NCBI GenBank assembly: GCA_024405255.1
Contig: JAKSOY010000009.1
Location: 1 to 47,951, forward strand
Direction of reading: 5' to 3'
Length of the DNA: 47,951 bases
Source of the DNA: Kiritimatiellia bacterium
Lineage (GTDB): Bacteria > Verrucomicrobiota > Kiritimatiellia > RFP12 > UBA1067
Part shown: positions 17,506-28,000 of the stretch, one piece after another
Numbering within the stretch: position 1 is the first letter of the stretch
Layout of the letters: every line of letters begins with the position of its first letter
The notes under the pieces: model-generated
Seen by the model: the letters and a program-made list of their open reading frames with translations, nothing else
Told to the model about the DNA's origin: nothing
Databases searched by the model: none
Program-made: the position numbers and the translations under genes

Positions 17506-20500
17506 TCAGAGAGAACCTTCAATCACCCGAATGTCGGCCTTGCCGTTCACGACTTTCGCCGTGCCCCAGGCCTTGCCGGTGGACCAGAACCAGGTGCCGT
17601 CGCGCGTGAAGCGCATCTCCTTCTTGACACCGTCGTACTGGAAACCGCTCCAGGCGAGATGCACGTTCCAGGACGCCAACGAACGCGCATAGTGGAAGCC
17701 ACACTCGAATTCGTTGAACGGATTGCGCCGCCGTCCGTCATGACGCGCACGCGCCGAGCTCACGATCTTGAGCGCTTCCGCATCCATTCCCTGGTAGATC
17801 ATTTCCGCAGCCGCCACATACTCGATACCCGTCCACACTTCGCTGAAGTAGACGAAGGGATATCTTTCACGCCCGCCCTGCGGCCAGCTCGCGATCAACA
17901 GGCCCTTGTCCTTGCCCGCGCAGTAGATGCGCATGTTCGTGTAGTGGTGCGTGAAGTCCTCCTTGAAGTTGTACTTCATGATGCTCTCGCACGTCTTCTT
18001 CGCGTGGGCGCGGTCCGAAAGGTCGCCCAGACCGAGGATGTGCGCCGCCATCTGGCCGAGCAGCTGGTCCGAGAGGCAGCCCGTGCCGAGCTGGTACACG
18101 ACATCGCGCTTGTCCTCGGGCACGATCTGACGATAGTATTCGCCGTTGAAGAGCTGCTTCTCCAGGAGGACGCGTCCCGACTCGTAGAGCTTGCGGCACT
18201 GTGCGGCGAAGGCGGCGTCGCCCATCGTCTGCGCCATCTCCTCGCCGGCGCGGAGCGCGCCGAGATACCAGAATTCGCAGAGCGGATTCGGACCGTAGAA
18301 GTTGATGTCGAACGTATTGTGCTGTTCGCCTTCCATCAGGCCATCCGCATTCGCGTCCCACTGGCTCGCGCCCTTCCACGCGAACTCGAGCGCGAGCTTG
18401 ATCTTCGGCCACAGCGACTTGAGCCACGCCGTATCGCCGGACCACTTCCACTCGCGATAGGCCCGCATCACGGTGCCCATCTGTCCGTCGGCCGCCGTGC
18501 GCGAATCCCAGCCGTGGTCGCGCGCCTGCTTCTCAACCGGCAGCTCGAAGCGGATCACCATCCAGCCGTCTTCAAGCGTCGAGTACTTGAACTCGATTTC
18601 GCGCGTGGACCGTGCCAGATCGCCGAAGAGCGACCCCGTCGCGAACTCGTAGTTCCACACATGCGTCGTCGTACCCTTGCACCAGCCGTTCTTGTCGCCC
18701 ATGCCTTCATAGCCCATCAGGCGACCTTCCTTGTCGCGGAAGACCGTCTGGCTCGTCAGCACGGACAGATTCGACAGCGCCGCATCCTTGATGGCTTCCG
18801 GCTCGTCGCTCGAAATGAACGCGTTCACAAACGCCGCCGTACGACGCGCATAGTCGGGCAGCTTCGGCCAGATCTTCTGCGCCGCATCCCAGCCGTCGCC
18901 GTAGTTCTGCGAGTACCAGTTGCCGACCGGCTTCTTGCACCAGCCATAACGGTTCGGGAAGTTCCACGCGAGCGCGAAGCGGAACGACACCTTCGCATGC
19001 GCCGGAATCGTCTTCGTCACACAAAGCGCCCCCATCGGCGCCTTCCCCGTGCACTCGCGCGGCGTGAGGCGGCCATCGTCGACAAAGTCGTCCCAGAAGT
19101 CGAGCTTCGCACCGCCCCAGCCATTTCCATTGGCGCTCGTTCGATAGGTGATGTCACCCGTCGCATCCGTCACCAGCGCGTACGAACCGGCACCGATCGC
19201 CGTGCCCTTCGCCGCCGAGCACGTGACAAGTCCGCGCAACGTGTCGCTTTCACGATACTCGTGATAGCCTTCCATCAACGCCGTCCCGAATCCGCACACG
19301 GAGACCTCAAGCGGTTCGCCCGTCACATTCTCCACCACATACTCGAGCGAGGCCACCGGCGTCGAACTGGCCGCGCTGTCACCCGGGATGAAGGGACTGA
19401 ACCCGCGCACGTCCACCTTGTACGGCAGGGCCTTGTCGCGCAGATGCACCGTGCCGAACGGAAACGCCGCGTCGAAACTCGCCTCCTCGAACCGCGGATA
19501 GCCCGCGTGCTGGTGGCGCGTACCGCCCGCTCCCACAACCTGGAAATCCTCCATCGGACCCGCCAGCAGCGTGCTGGCGGCGGGCGTCTTCTGTCCGCGC
19601 GCCGTAATGGCGAATGCGAGCCCTTCGCCCGGTTCGGACACATTCGGATTGTTGAAGAGCTCGAAGTCGCGGAGTTCACCCGATCCCTTCAGACCGATCG
19701 TACCGCAGCCGATGCCGCCCAGCGGCAGCACGACTTGCTGGATGTGCTGCTGGTCATAGTGCTTGAGCACCGGCCACACGACATCGATCGGCTGCTGCGC
19801 CGCGGCCACTGCCGCCGGGATCGTTCCACGCGCATTCAAGGACTTGATTTCCGCCTCGTCCAGCAGGCGGTCGTAGATGCGGATGTCGTCCACGACATTG
19901 AAGGCGTTGTAGCAGCCGTGCGCAAAGTTCTCAAGTTCACGCTGCTTGTTGTAGCCGCCCAGCACCTGGAAGCACTCGTTCGTCGACTTGAACGTCAACG
20001 TCGCCGGCGTCTTCACCCCGTCCACATAGACCGTCACCGTATCGTCCGCCGCATGCACGATCGCATAGGTATGGAACTGGCGAACATCCTTGACCGGCAC
20101 GAACACGGACCGTACCACCTTCGGGTGCACGCCCGCCACGACGGCCAGCCGCAGACGGTTCGCATTGTCCGTCGTCAGCATCAGCGACTCGATATCGGGC
20201 GAACGCATGTGCCCGAGATTGAGAATGATCTCATTCGGCGAAGGCGCGCAACGGAAAGTCGCCACAATCGAAAACGCCGAGGCGCCTCCCGTCGAATGCT
20301 CGTACCAGGGCGAATAGCGGCAAATGCCCTGTCCGCACACCGCCGGCGTAAAGGTCGCCTTTCCGGTTACGCCGCTCAACTCCTTCACCATCCCGGCGGG
20401 GATGATGTAGGAACCCTTCTGCGGGACGTTCAACGATCCACGGTCGTCCAGATTCCCGTCGTAGGTCCGCCAGAAGCACGGACCCGTTCCGCCCAGTACG

Positions 20501-20559
20501 GTACCACACGCCACGCCCATGCCGAGCGCCATCATCCTCATTCGATTTGTCATAATCAT
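17506..20559 (-). CDS. Secreted GH116-family glycoside hydrolase with N-terminal LamG-type domain
   Basis: A 1017-residue exported enzyme. After the signal peptide comes a concanavalin/LamG-like domain (about 30-240, ending in VDDIRIYDRLLDEAEIKSLNARG). The GH116 N-terminal beta domain follows (PLGGIGCGTIGLKGSGELRDFELFNN, FSPFIPGDSAASSTPVASLEY), then the (alpha/alpha)6 catalytic domain with HVWNYEFATGSLFGDL and ADGLMEGEQHNTFDINFYG. The Asp in TFDI is the likely acid/base by comparison with characterised GH116 enzymes. Known members act on beta-glucosides, beta-xylosides or beta-GlcNAc; which one applies is not clear. It leads an operon with the FAD oxidoreductase and is divergent from the URO-D gene. 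Confidence 0.88.
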   Translation of the reverse strand: MIMTNRMRMMALGMGVACGTVLGGTGPCFWRTYDGNLDDRGSLNVPQKGSYIIPAGMVKELSGVTGKATFTPAVCGQGICRYSPWYEHSTGGASAFSIVATFRCAPSPNEIILNLGHMRSPDIESLMLTTDNANRLRLAVVAGVHPKVVRSVFVPVKDVRQFHTYAIVHAADDTVTVYVDGVKTPATLTFKSTNECFQVLGGYNKQRELENFAHGCYNAFNVVDDIRIYDRLLDEAEIKSLNARGTIPAAVAAAQQPIDVVWPVLKHYDQQHIQQVVLPLGGIGCGTIGLKGSGELRDFELFNNPNVSEPGEGLAFAITARGQKTPAASTLLAGPMEDFQVVGAGGTRHQHAGYPRFEEASFDAAFPFGTVHLRDKALPYKVDVRGFSPFIPGDSAASSTPVASLEYVVENVTGEPLEVSVCGFGTALMEGYHEYRESDTLRGLVTCSAAKGTAIGAGSYALVTDATGDITYRTSANGNGWGGAKLDFWDDFVDDGRLTPRECTGKAPMGALCVTKTIPAHAKVSFRFALAWNFPNRYGWCKKPVGNWYSQNYGDGWDAAQKIWPKLPDYARRTAAFVNAFISSDEPEAIKDAALSNLSVLTSQTVFRDKEGRLMGYEGMGDKNGWCKGTTTHVWNYEFATGSLFGDLARSTREIEFKYSTLEDGWMVIRFELPVEKQARDHGWDSRTAADGQMGTVMRAYREWKWSGDTAWLKSLWPKIKLALEFAWKGASQWDANADGLMEGEQHNTFDINFYGPNPLCEFWYLGALRAGEEMAQTMGDAAFAAQCRKLYESGRVLLEKQLFNGEYYRQIVPEDKRDVVYQLGTGCLSDQLLGQMAAHILGLGDLSDRAHAKKTCESIMKYNFKEDFTHHYTNMRIYCAGKDKGLLIASWPQGGRERYPFVYFSEVWTGIEYVAAAEMIYQGMDAEALKIVSSARARHDGRRRNPFNEFECGFHYARSLASWNVHLAWSGFQYDGVKKEMRFTRDGTWFWSTGKAWGTAKVVNGKADIRVIEGSL

Positions 20560-20590
20560 TCTTTCATTAGGTCAATCTAAAATTCAACTT

Positions 20591-20660
20591 TGGAATCATT
20601 ATAGCATTTACCCGATTACGAAGAAATGATAAAATTTTTCTGAACGAGAATGGAATCATT
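20591..20660. promoter_or_regulatory. Divergent control region with a 10-base direct repeat
   Basis: TGGAATCATT occurs at 20591-20600 and again at 20651-20660, exactly 60 bases apart. The first copy overlaps the -10 of the GH116 promoter; the second lies just upstream of the AAGGAG of the URO-D gene. Spacing of about six helical turns would put both on the same DNA face. It may bind one regulator serving both genes. Confidence 0.45.
20598..20606 (-). promoter_or_regulatory. Extended -10 promoter of the GH116 operon
   Basis: On the minus strand TGC is followed by TATAAT, the same form as the dacA-like operon promoter. No convincing -35 is visible. It lies about 39 bases before the GH116 start. 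Confidence 0.65.
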
Positions 20661-20677
20661 TTTAAAGGAGACGAACC

Positions 20678-22087
20678 ATGTTCAAATCTGAAGCGATCCG
20701 AGCTGCATACGAAGCCCGTCGTGAGCGTTATTTTACGGCCATGGGCTGCGGCACCCCCGACCGCGTGCCGATCCGTTTCTTCCTGCAGGAAGCCGCCGCG
20801 CGCATGTGCGGCAAAACGAACCAGGATGTCGCCCTCGACTACAATCTCGCCTTTGAATGTACCCGCAAGGCCGGCGAAGAGCTCTGCTGCGATGCGATGA
20901 TGCTGAATGCGATCTGGAGCACCTACTCGGTCGCCAAGGCCGCCGCCTGGAAGTACCTGCACGTACCGGGCGTCGACACGACGATGGAAAACGTGCTGCA
21001 GTTCTCCGAACCGCCGACCGAAGAGGAAGCCTTCCTGCGCTTCGACGAATACGAGGAATTCGCGGACGACCCGACGGCCTTCCTGCTGAACAAGTGGTTC
21101 GCCCGCAACTCGCGCGACGTCGTGCCAACCGGCTCGCCCGTCACGCTGGACCACAACGCGAACCTTCTGCGCGGCGCCCTGGCGTTCGCCAATTACATGA
21201 ACGCCTGGGGACCTGCGGCGGACAAGCTGAAATACGAGAGCGGCATCGTGAGCGCCAATGCCGGTATGATCAAGGCCCCCTTGGACATCCTGATGGACAA
21301 GTTCCGCGGCTATCAGAATACGGTTTGCGACTGCCTTGAAGATCCCGACCGCGTGCGCAAGACCTGCGAGGCGCTCATCCCCCACATCGTCCAAAACGCC
21401 ATCAACGGCGCCGATCCCACCAAGCAGGTGCCGATTACGATCTGGGCGCACCGCGGCTGCGTGCCTTTCATCACGCCGAAGATCTTCGACACGATCTACT
21501 GGCCGACGCTCAAGCCCGTGTTCGAGGAAATCATCTCGCGCGGCTATCGCATCCTCTTCTACAGCGAAGGCAACTGGGAAAAGCACTACGACACGCTGCA
21601 CACGCTCCCCGCCGGCAGCCTCATCTACCATCTCACAGCCGGTTCGCCCGAAACCGCCGCGCGCAAGCTGAAGGACAAGTTCGCCATCAGCGGCGGCCTC
21701 GACTACAACATCCTCGTGCAGGGCAACCAGGCCGATGTCGAAGCCCACATGAAGAACCTCTTCAACTGGTTGAAGCCGGACGGCGGCTATATGCTGGACG
21801 GCACAAGCCTCCTGCTGAGCGATGTCAATCCGGACAATCTGCGCACGGCCGTTCGCTACACGCTGGACCACGGCGGCTACAGCCGCTCGACGCCCGGCAA
21901 ACCCGTCGAAGCCTGCGCGCCGACGAACCCCGCGCCAGGCAAACGCGCGCCGAACACGGTCCGCTCGTGGGAGACGGAATCCGCCGGCTACTCGCGTCTC
22001 CGCGGCGATGTCGACACCATGCGCGCCAAGTGGCAAGGCGTCGACGCCGCCCTCTACAGCTACCTCTGGACGACCGTCCTCTGGTAG
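20678..22087 (+). CDS. Uroporphyrinogen decarboxylase-family (URO-D/MtaA-like) protein
   Basis: The only plus-strand gene. It encodes 469 residues with a URO-D type TIM barrel: AMGCGTPDRVPIRFFLQEAA near the start, VNAGMIKAPLDILMDKFRG in the middle, and a late GGLDYNILVQGN plus GYMLDGTSLLLSDVNPDNLRTAV, as in families that move methyl groups. It is longer than HemE (about 350) and has a C-terminal tail after 410, so haem synthesis is unlikely. Such proteins are greatly expanded in PVC bacteria and acetogens as methyltransferase or demethylase components, though no corrinoid protein lies nearby. AAGGAG precedes the ATG. It is convergent with the next gene, with 12 bases between. Confidence 0.85.
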   Translation: MFKSEAIRAAYEARRERYFTAMGCGTPDRVPIRFFLQEAAARMCGKTNQDVALDYNLAFECTRKAGEELCCDAMMLNAIWSTYSVAKAAAWKYLHVPGVDTTMENVLQFSEPPTEEEAFLRFDEYEEFADDPTAFLLNKWFARNSRDVVPTGSPVTLDHNANLLRGALAFANYMNAWGPAADKLKYESGIVSANAGMIKAPLDILMDKFRGYQNTVCDCLEDPDRVRKTCEALIPHIVQNAINGADPTKQVPITIWAHRGCVPFITPKIFDTIYWPTLKPVFEEIISRGYRILFYSEGNWEKHYDTLHTLPAGSLIYHLTAGSPETAARKLKDKFAISGGLDYNILVQGNQADVEAHMKNLFNWLKPDGGYMLDGTSLLLSDVNPDNLRTAVRYTLDHGGYSRSTPGKPVEACAPTNPAPGKRAPNTVRSWETESAGYSRLRGDVDTMRAKWQGVDAALYSYLWTTVLW

Positions 22088-22099
22088 AGTTAAATATCT

Positions 22100-25000
22100 T
22101 TAATCTTCAACCTTCCAGACGGCGGTGCCGACGAACGAGTCGGCGCAGCCGTAGTAGAGGTGCCACGCGCCCTTGTAGAAGACGAGGCCTTCGGTGAAGA
22201 CGGTTCCGTCTTTGTATTGGCCCGTCTTCTCGAACGGGGCCTCGGGCTTGAAGTAAGGTCTGTCGAGGCGCGCAAGAAGTTTCGTCGGTTCGGTCGCGCT
22301 GAAGAGGGCCTGTCCCCCGCTGTAGACGCCCCTCGGGTAATTCGGATCGGCTGTGCTACCATTGCTGTTCTTACCGTTGTAGAGGACGACAATGCCCTTC
22401 TTCGTGAGAATCGCCGCAGGCCCCATTTCCGTCAGTGCGCTGTCGAAATACCCCTTGCGCGTGCGCATCACCGGTCCCGCCGGCACCCAGTCGAGCAGAT
22501 TGTCGCTGTAGGCGATCTCCAAGGCCGCCTCGCCCCAGTACATCACGTACTTGCCATTGATTTTCGTAATTACATAGCGGGACGGATCTTTCGCGGACGG
22601 TGCCTGCACAATGGCCCCCGACTTGCAGCCGCGGTTCCGGAAACCCGCACCACCGAACTTCGCGAACGCAGGCCCGTGCTTCGTCCACGTCTTGAGATCG
22701 CGCGAAGTCGCCACACAGAGCCGCGGTACCTTCCGGTTCCACGAGGTATACATGCACACGTAAAGGCCGTCTTCCGTCTGCGCCACACGCGGGTCTTCGC
22801 AACCGCCCTCCCAATCAAACGCCTTCTGGTCGTCTTCGCACGGGAACAGAACCGGTTTCGGCGCACGGGTGAAGGTCACGCCATCCGTCGTCTCGGCATA
22901 GCCCAGACGCGAGGTGCGCGACCCGATGCCCTGGGCCGTATTGTCCTCGGCGCGGTAGAGGACCACGATCTTGCCGTCCTTGATCGCAGCCGCCGGATTG
23001 AACGTGTCGCTTTCCTCCCACTTGATGGGACGCTTCCGCATCGGGCAGTCGAATGACGTCGGCTGCGGACGAATCACGGGGTTCACGCCCTCCGGACGCT
23101 TGAACGGTCCGAATGCCCAATCCGGCAGTTTCGTCGGATCGGAGAACGCGACTTTCTCCTGCACCACCTTCAACTCACCCACGGCCGCCGAACAGTCGGT
23201 CGCCTCAAACGTGACCGTCCGTTCGCCCATCCCTGTCAGGAAGGACAGGTAGTTGTCCGACCAATGCACGGGCAGTACGCGCGTGCCGTTTGCATCGACA
23301 AGCTTCAACCGCACGAACAGCAACGGCTTGCCGGTGTTGTTTTTAACGCTTACCGTTCCTTTCGCCCGCGATCCCGTACGCGTCACACGCACGTCGCGAA
23401 TCGTCGCCTCACCTGCAAGCAACGGCAACAGCGCCTTATAGTTCCTCGGTTCACGCTGGTTGATCCACATGTTGTTTTCAGCGACGATACTTCTGCCGGC
23501 CTGATTATCGTCCCAAACGCGCACGCACAAAATCACAATACCGTCCTTCGTCTTGTAGTCCGGCAAGGTCCCCACTTCTACGCACGCATCGCTTGCGAGG
23601 TCCAATTCTTCCCACGGGATCTGAGAAGGATATGGATTCCCTTCAGTGTCATTGACAGAAATCAAGACCCTGCCACAAAACCTTCTTGGTGTCGCATTGA
23701 CCGCCCAGAGCTTCATCGTCGACTGGTCGAGGATCACATTGATCGGCTGGTTGCCCGCCTTCGAGCCAAAGTAGCCGCCATTCACATCGTGCCAATAGTC
23801 GTAGGTCTGCCACACCATGCTCGGCCAGGCGCTCTGGCTCATCCACAGGATCATCCCATTGCCGCCCTTCACATAGACGCTCTCGAACAGCGTCTTATAG
23901 TTCTCATAGGCGACAAGCTGCGCAAGCCGCGTGAATTCCTCAAGGCTCTGCGGCACCTGATAGGACGAGCGGATGTAGTCGCTGAATCCCTTGCAGTTCT
24001 GAGCGCCGCCGTATGTGAAATCGTGCTGGCCCCACACGTTGTCGATCGGCCACAGATGGTCCGGACCCAACATACGGCGCATCGAATCGATCTCGGGCAC
24101 ATTCGGCAGCCCGCGTTCGCTATGCAGCGTGGCCGGTGCGTTCTTGAAATACCATTCAGGGTTGCGGACGCCATACGGACCGTGTCCGCTCACCGTATTG
24201 GCGGCGGAATCGGGGATGTAGTGGCGTGTACCGTCCAGTCGCGCGACAAGTTTCGGCAGCGCATCGTAAAGCGACTTCGGCGGATTCCCCTCGTTGCGTC
24301 CGCAATAGAGCGCGAGCGCGGCATGGTGGCGGACCTTCAGAACCTTGTCCGTCGCATTCGCCAGGAACATCTCCGGATCGTCGGGATTCGGACCGTCACT
24401 CGGATTCGCGAGCCAGAAGTCGTCCCACACGAGCACGCCATACTTGTCGCACGCGCGATAGAAGTCTTCACTGTTCGTCATGCCGACCCAGTTGCGGATC
24501 ATGTTGAGGTTGGCTTCGGCGTGCAGACGCACCTTGGTGTCGTAGTCCAGCGGTGTCGCCGCGAGGTTCGCGTCATCCATGCCCCAGTTGCCGCCACGGC
24601 AGACAATGCGCGTGCCGTTGCAGAAGATCGTCATCGGCTTGCCGGTCTTGTAGGTGAACTTGCGCACGCCGAATTTGAACGAATGTACCTGCGAGGTCTG
24701 TCCCTCCACGTCCGCCGTCAGCTTCGCCGTGTAGAGCGGCTGGTCGCCATAGGTCGCCGGCCACCAAAGCCGCGGCTTCGCCATCGTGAACGTGCCCACT
24801 GCGACCTCGCTCGTCGTACCGGCCGCAAGTGTGATCGGCGCACTCTTCACCGTGTAGCCGCCCGGTTCGACCGTTCCCGTGACAACCGTCGTGACCGGAT
24901 GATCGGCGGCATTGCGAACCTGCGCCCGCAAGGTCACCTCGGCCTTTGAGAAATCCTTTTTCTTCACATCGAGTTCCGTCACCGCCCAACCATTCGCCAG

Positions 25001-28000
25001 CGTCACATCGCCCGAATACGTCACCGTGACGTCACGGTAGATGCCGATGTTGCGGCCCCGTACGGTCGGTACCCAGTCCCAGCCGATGGACGCATGGATT
25101 GTCGGATTGTCACGTCCGAGAATGCCGCCGTTCAGACCCGGACTTTTGAGATCCTGCAACGTCACCGCGCCCGGATAGTCGTTCTTGTGAATGAGAACCG
25201 CCAGACGGTTCTCGCCGGCGAAGTTCGCGACCTTAGTGATGTCGAAGCTCTTGCGCAGAAACGCGCCGTCGATCCGGCCGAGTTTCTGTCCGTTGAGAAA
25301 CACCTCGGCCTTCCAGTTGATGGCTTCGAAATTGAGCCACACGCGCCCGCCCTTCGCCGGCGCCTTGACCGTGAACGTCTTGCGATACCAGAAGTCGGCC
25401 GTGAAGAAACTGTCGGAAATCATCGTCTGATTGTCGGCGATGTTCATATCCGGAATCGCCCCCGCCCGCAGATACGAGGTCAGCACCGTACCGGGCACAA
25501 CGGCCGGCAGCCAGGCGGAATCGTCAAAAGCACCCGCCGTCAGCGCCTCGCCGTTCGCCTTCACCTCGCTCGCCCGCTGAACACGCCAATTCGTCCCCGT
25601 CGTGTACGGCTTCAATCCATTCGTACCCATCACTTCGAGTTCCGCAAGCGCGAAACGGCCGGCGGAGGATGTGCGGCAGAAAAGACGCACGTAACGGGCC
25701 TTCGTCTTCGCGAACGGCACCTCTTCCGTTCCGCCCGCGCCGTTTGTCACCGTCGCGACCGTGCGCCAGCTCTTCGCATCGTCCGAAACCTGCACCTCGT
25801 ATACCGTGGCAAATTCCGCCGTACACCAGTCGAGACGCACGCGCGAAATCTCGCTCGCCGCGCCCAGATCGACGAAGATCCATTCGTTCTGCGCACCGCG
25901 CGAAACCCACGCGCTGACGAAGGACTCGGGAGCCCCCGCACGCGCGAGCGAGCGGCCCTCGGCATCAAGCAGATCGAATTCGGCGAGCTGGATGATCGCC
26001 CCCTTCTCCGGCTCGCTGCACCCGTGATTCGCCGTGACAGAGAGACGGTAGAAACGATAGGCGCGTGTCAACGCCAACGGAAATGTGCGCGTCGCAAAAC
26101 GCGACGGGAAATTCTGATTCGTCTGCGCATCGAGGTCCACAAAGGTCTTCCCGTCGTCGGATCCCTGCAGAACCCAGTCCTTCGGGTCGCGTTCCTCCAT
26201 GTCGTTGGCGGAAGTCAGGGCATACGCCGTCGGCTTCTTCGCCTGCGACAGCTCGACCTGCAACCAGGCCTGTGCGCCGAAGTGGAGCCACTTCGTTCCC
26301 TTGTTTCCGTCAAACGCCTGAGCGGGCCGTTCGTTCGATGGTGACTTCGTCTCGTCCAACGAGGAGAAGCGGCTTGGACGCACCTCGCGTCCCGTGCGCA
26401 AACCGTCCGTCACGAGATGGCCCACGCGATTGACATCCGCCGCGCTCGACTGGTAGACCGCCCGACGGAACGCCAGATTGGTCTCCGCCTCGGAACTGTC
26501 CTTGGCGAGGTCGAATTCAAGCACGCCGCCCGCCGTGACTTCCGCCGTTGTAATGTACCAGCGGTCGAGCACCTTGCCGTTCAGCTTCACACACTTGATG
26601 GTCGCATGTTCGGCATCGGCATTCGGCGCGCGAATGGTGAACGTGCCGCCGCGATAGTACTTCGGATCGAGACGGATCGTCGTCTCCTTGAAGATCGGCG
26701 CGCAAAGATACCAGCGTCCGTCGCCCGGACACAGCGGATGCAAGCCAATCGACGCGAGAACATACCACGCGCTCATCTGGCCCACGTCGTCATTGCCGCA
26801 GAGGCCGTAGGGTCCCACGTCATAGGCGCGCGCGCAGATGGCCCGCGTCCAGAAGGACGTCAACTGCGGCTTTGCCGAATGCGCGAAGAGGAACGGCAGC
26901 GTATGGCACGGTTCGTTCGGGTGATTGTAGGAATTGCACCACCCGAAATGCTGCGGCGTCTCCGCGAAGAACGTCTCGAGTTCGGCCGTGAACTTCTCGC
27001 GTCCGCCCATCAGGCGTACAAGGCCTTCCACATCGTGCGGCACGAACCAGCCCTGCTGCCACGGGTTCGATTCGACACATCCCTGCCCGTGCACGTGACG
27101 CCCCTTCCACGGCAGCCACGCGCCGTTCGACTGACGCGTACGCATCCAGCCGACCTCCCGGCACCAGCTGTTCGTGTAGTTCTGCGCGTAGGCAAAACCG
27201 CGTGCCGCCGCCTTCGCATCGCCGGCGAGTTCGGCCAGGCGTCCGTAGCACCAGTCGAAATAGGCGTACTCCAGCGAGGACGACAGAGACCCGGGCGCAA
27301 ACCCGTACTTGCGGCTGGCGGACTCCGCTGCGAGCGACTCGTCCGCCAAACGCAACGCGAGCTTCACATCAAAGTCGCGAATGCCCTTCTCGTAGGCATC
27401 GGCCATCACCGAGATGATCGGCTGGCCGATCATGCAGCCCGAATCGCAGCCGAAAATGTCCCACCGCGGCAGCGTACGGCGCTTGCCCGTCGTAACCGTC
27501 TCCATCATCGAGGAGATCGTGTCCGAGACCACATCCGGACGCAACAGCGTCAAAAGCGGCATCTCGCTGCGGAAGACATCCCAGCCCGAGAACACCGTAC
27601 GGCGCGTAAAGCCCTTGCCCTTGCCGATCTCGCGCGGATCGAGGAACGCGTGGTAGAGCGAGGTCGCGAAAATCGTCCGCTCACGCTCGGTACCGCCTTT
27701 CACGTGGATGCCGTCGATTGCGTTCTTCCAGGCGGCGCGCGCGGAGGCCTTGACCTCGTCGAACGAGGCGGTCGCGATTTCGCGCCGGTAATTCGCACGG
27801 GCATCGGCAATCGAGTCAAAGGAAATGCCCGTTTTCATCACAACGGGATGCGCGAGCTTGCCAAACGTGCCGACGAAGACGACATTGCCACCCGTGTACT
27901 GTTTCAGCTTCTCGCCCGCGACCCGCGTGCCGCGATCGGCAAAATCCCACGCGACGAGCGGTTTGGAGAGTTCGGCGTGGAAATAGACGGTGTAGTTCAC

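Noticed and set aside
17467..20580. 1037-codon open frame on the plus strand
   Set aside because: It lies antisense to the GH116 gene, is Arg/His-rich with no fold or motif, and results from high GC at third positions of the true gene.
20567..22036. 489-codon open frame on the minus strand
   Set aside because: It is the antisense shadow of the URO-D gene and crosses its promoter region; the plus-strand product has clear family motifs.
22088..22099. Bidirectional terminator between the convergent URO-D and GH92 fusion genes
   Set aside because: The gap holds only a short AT-rich palindrome (TTAAA/TTTAA), too weak to call.
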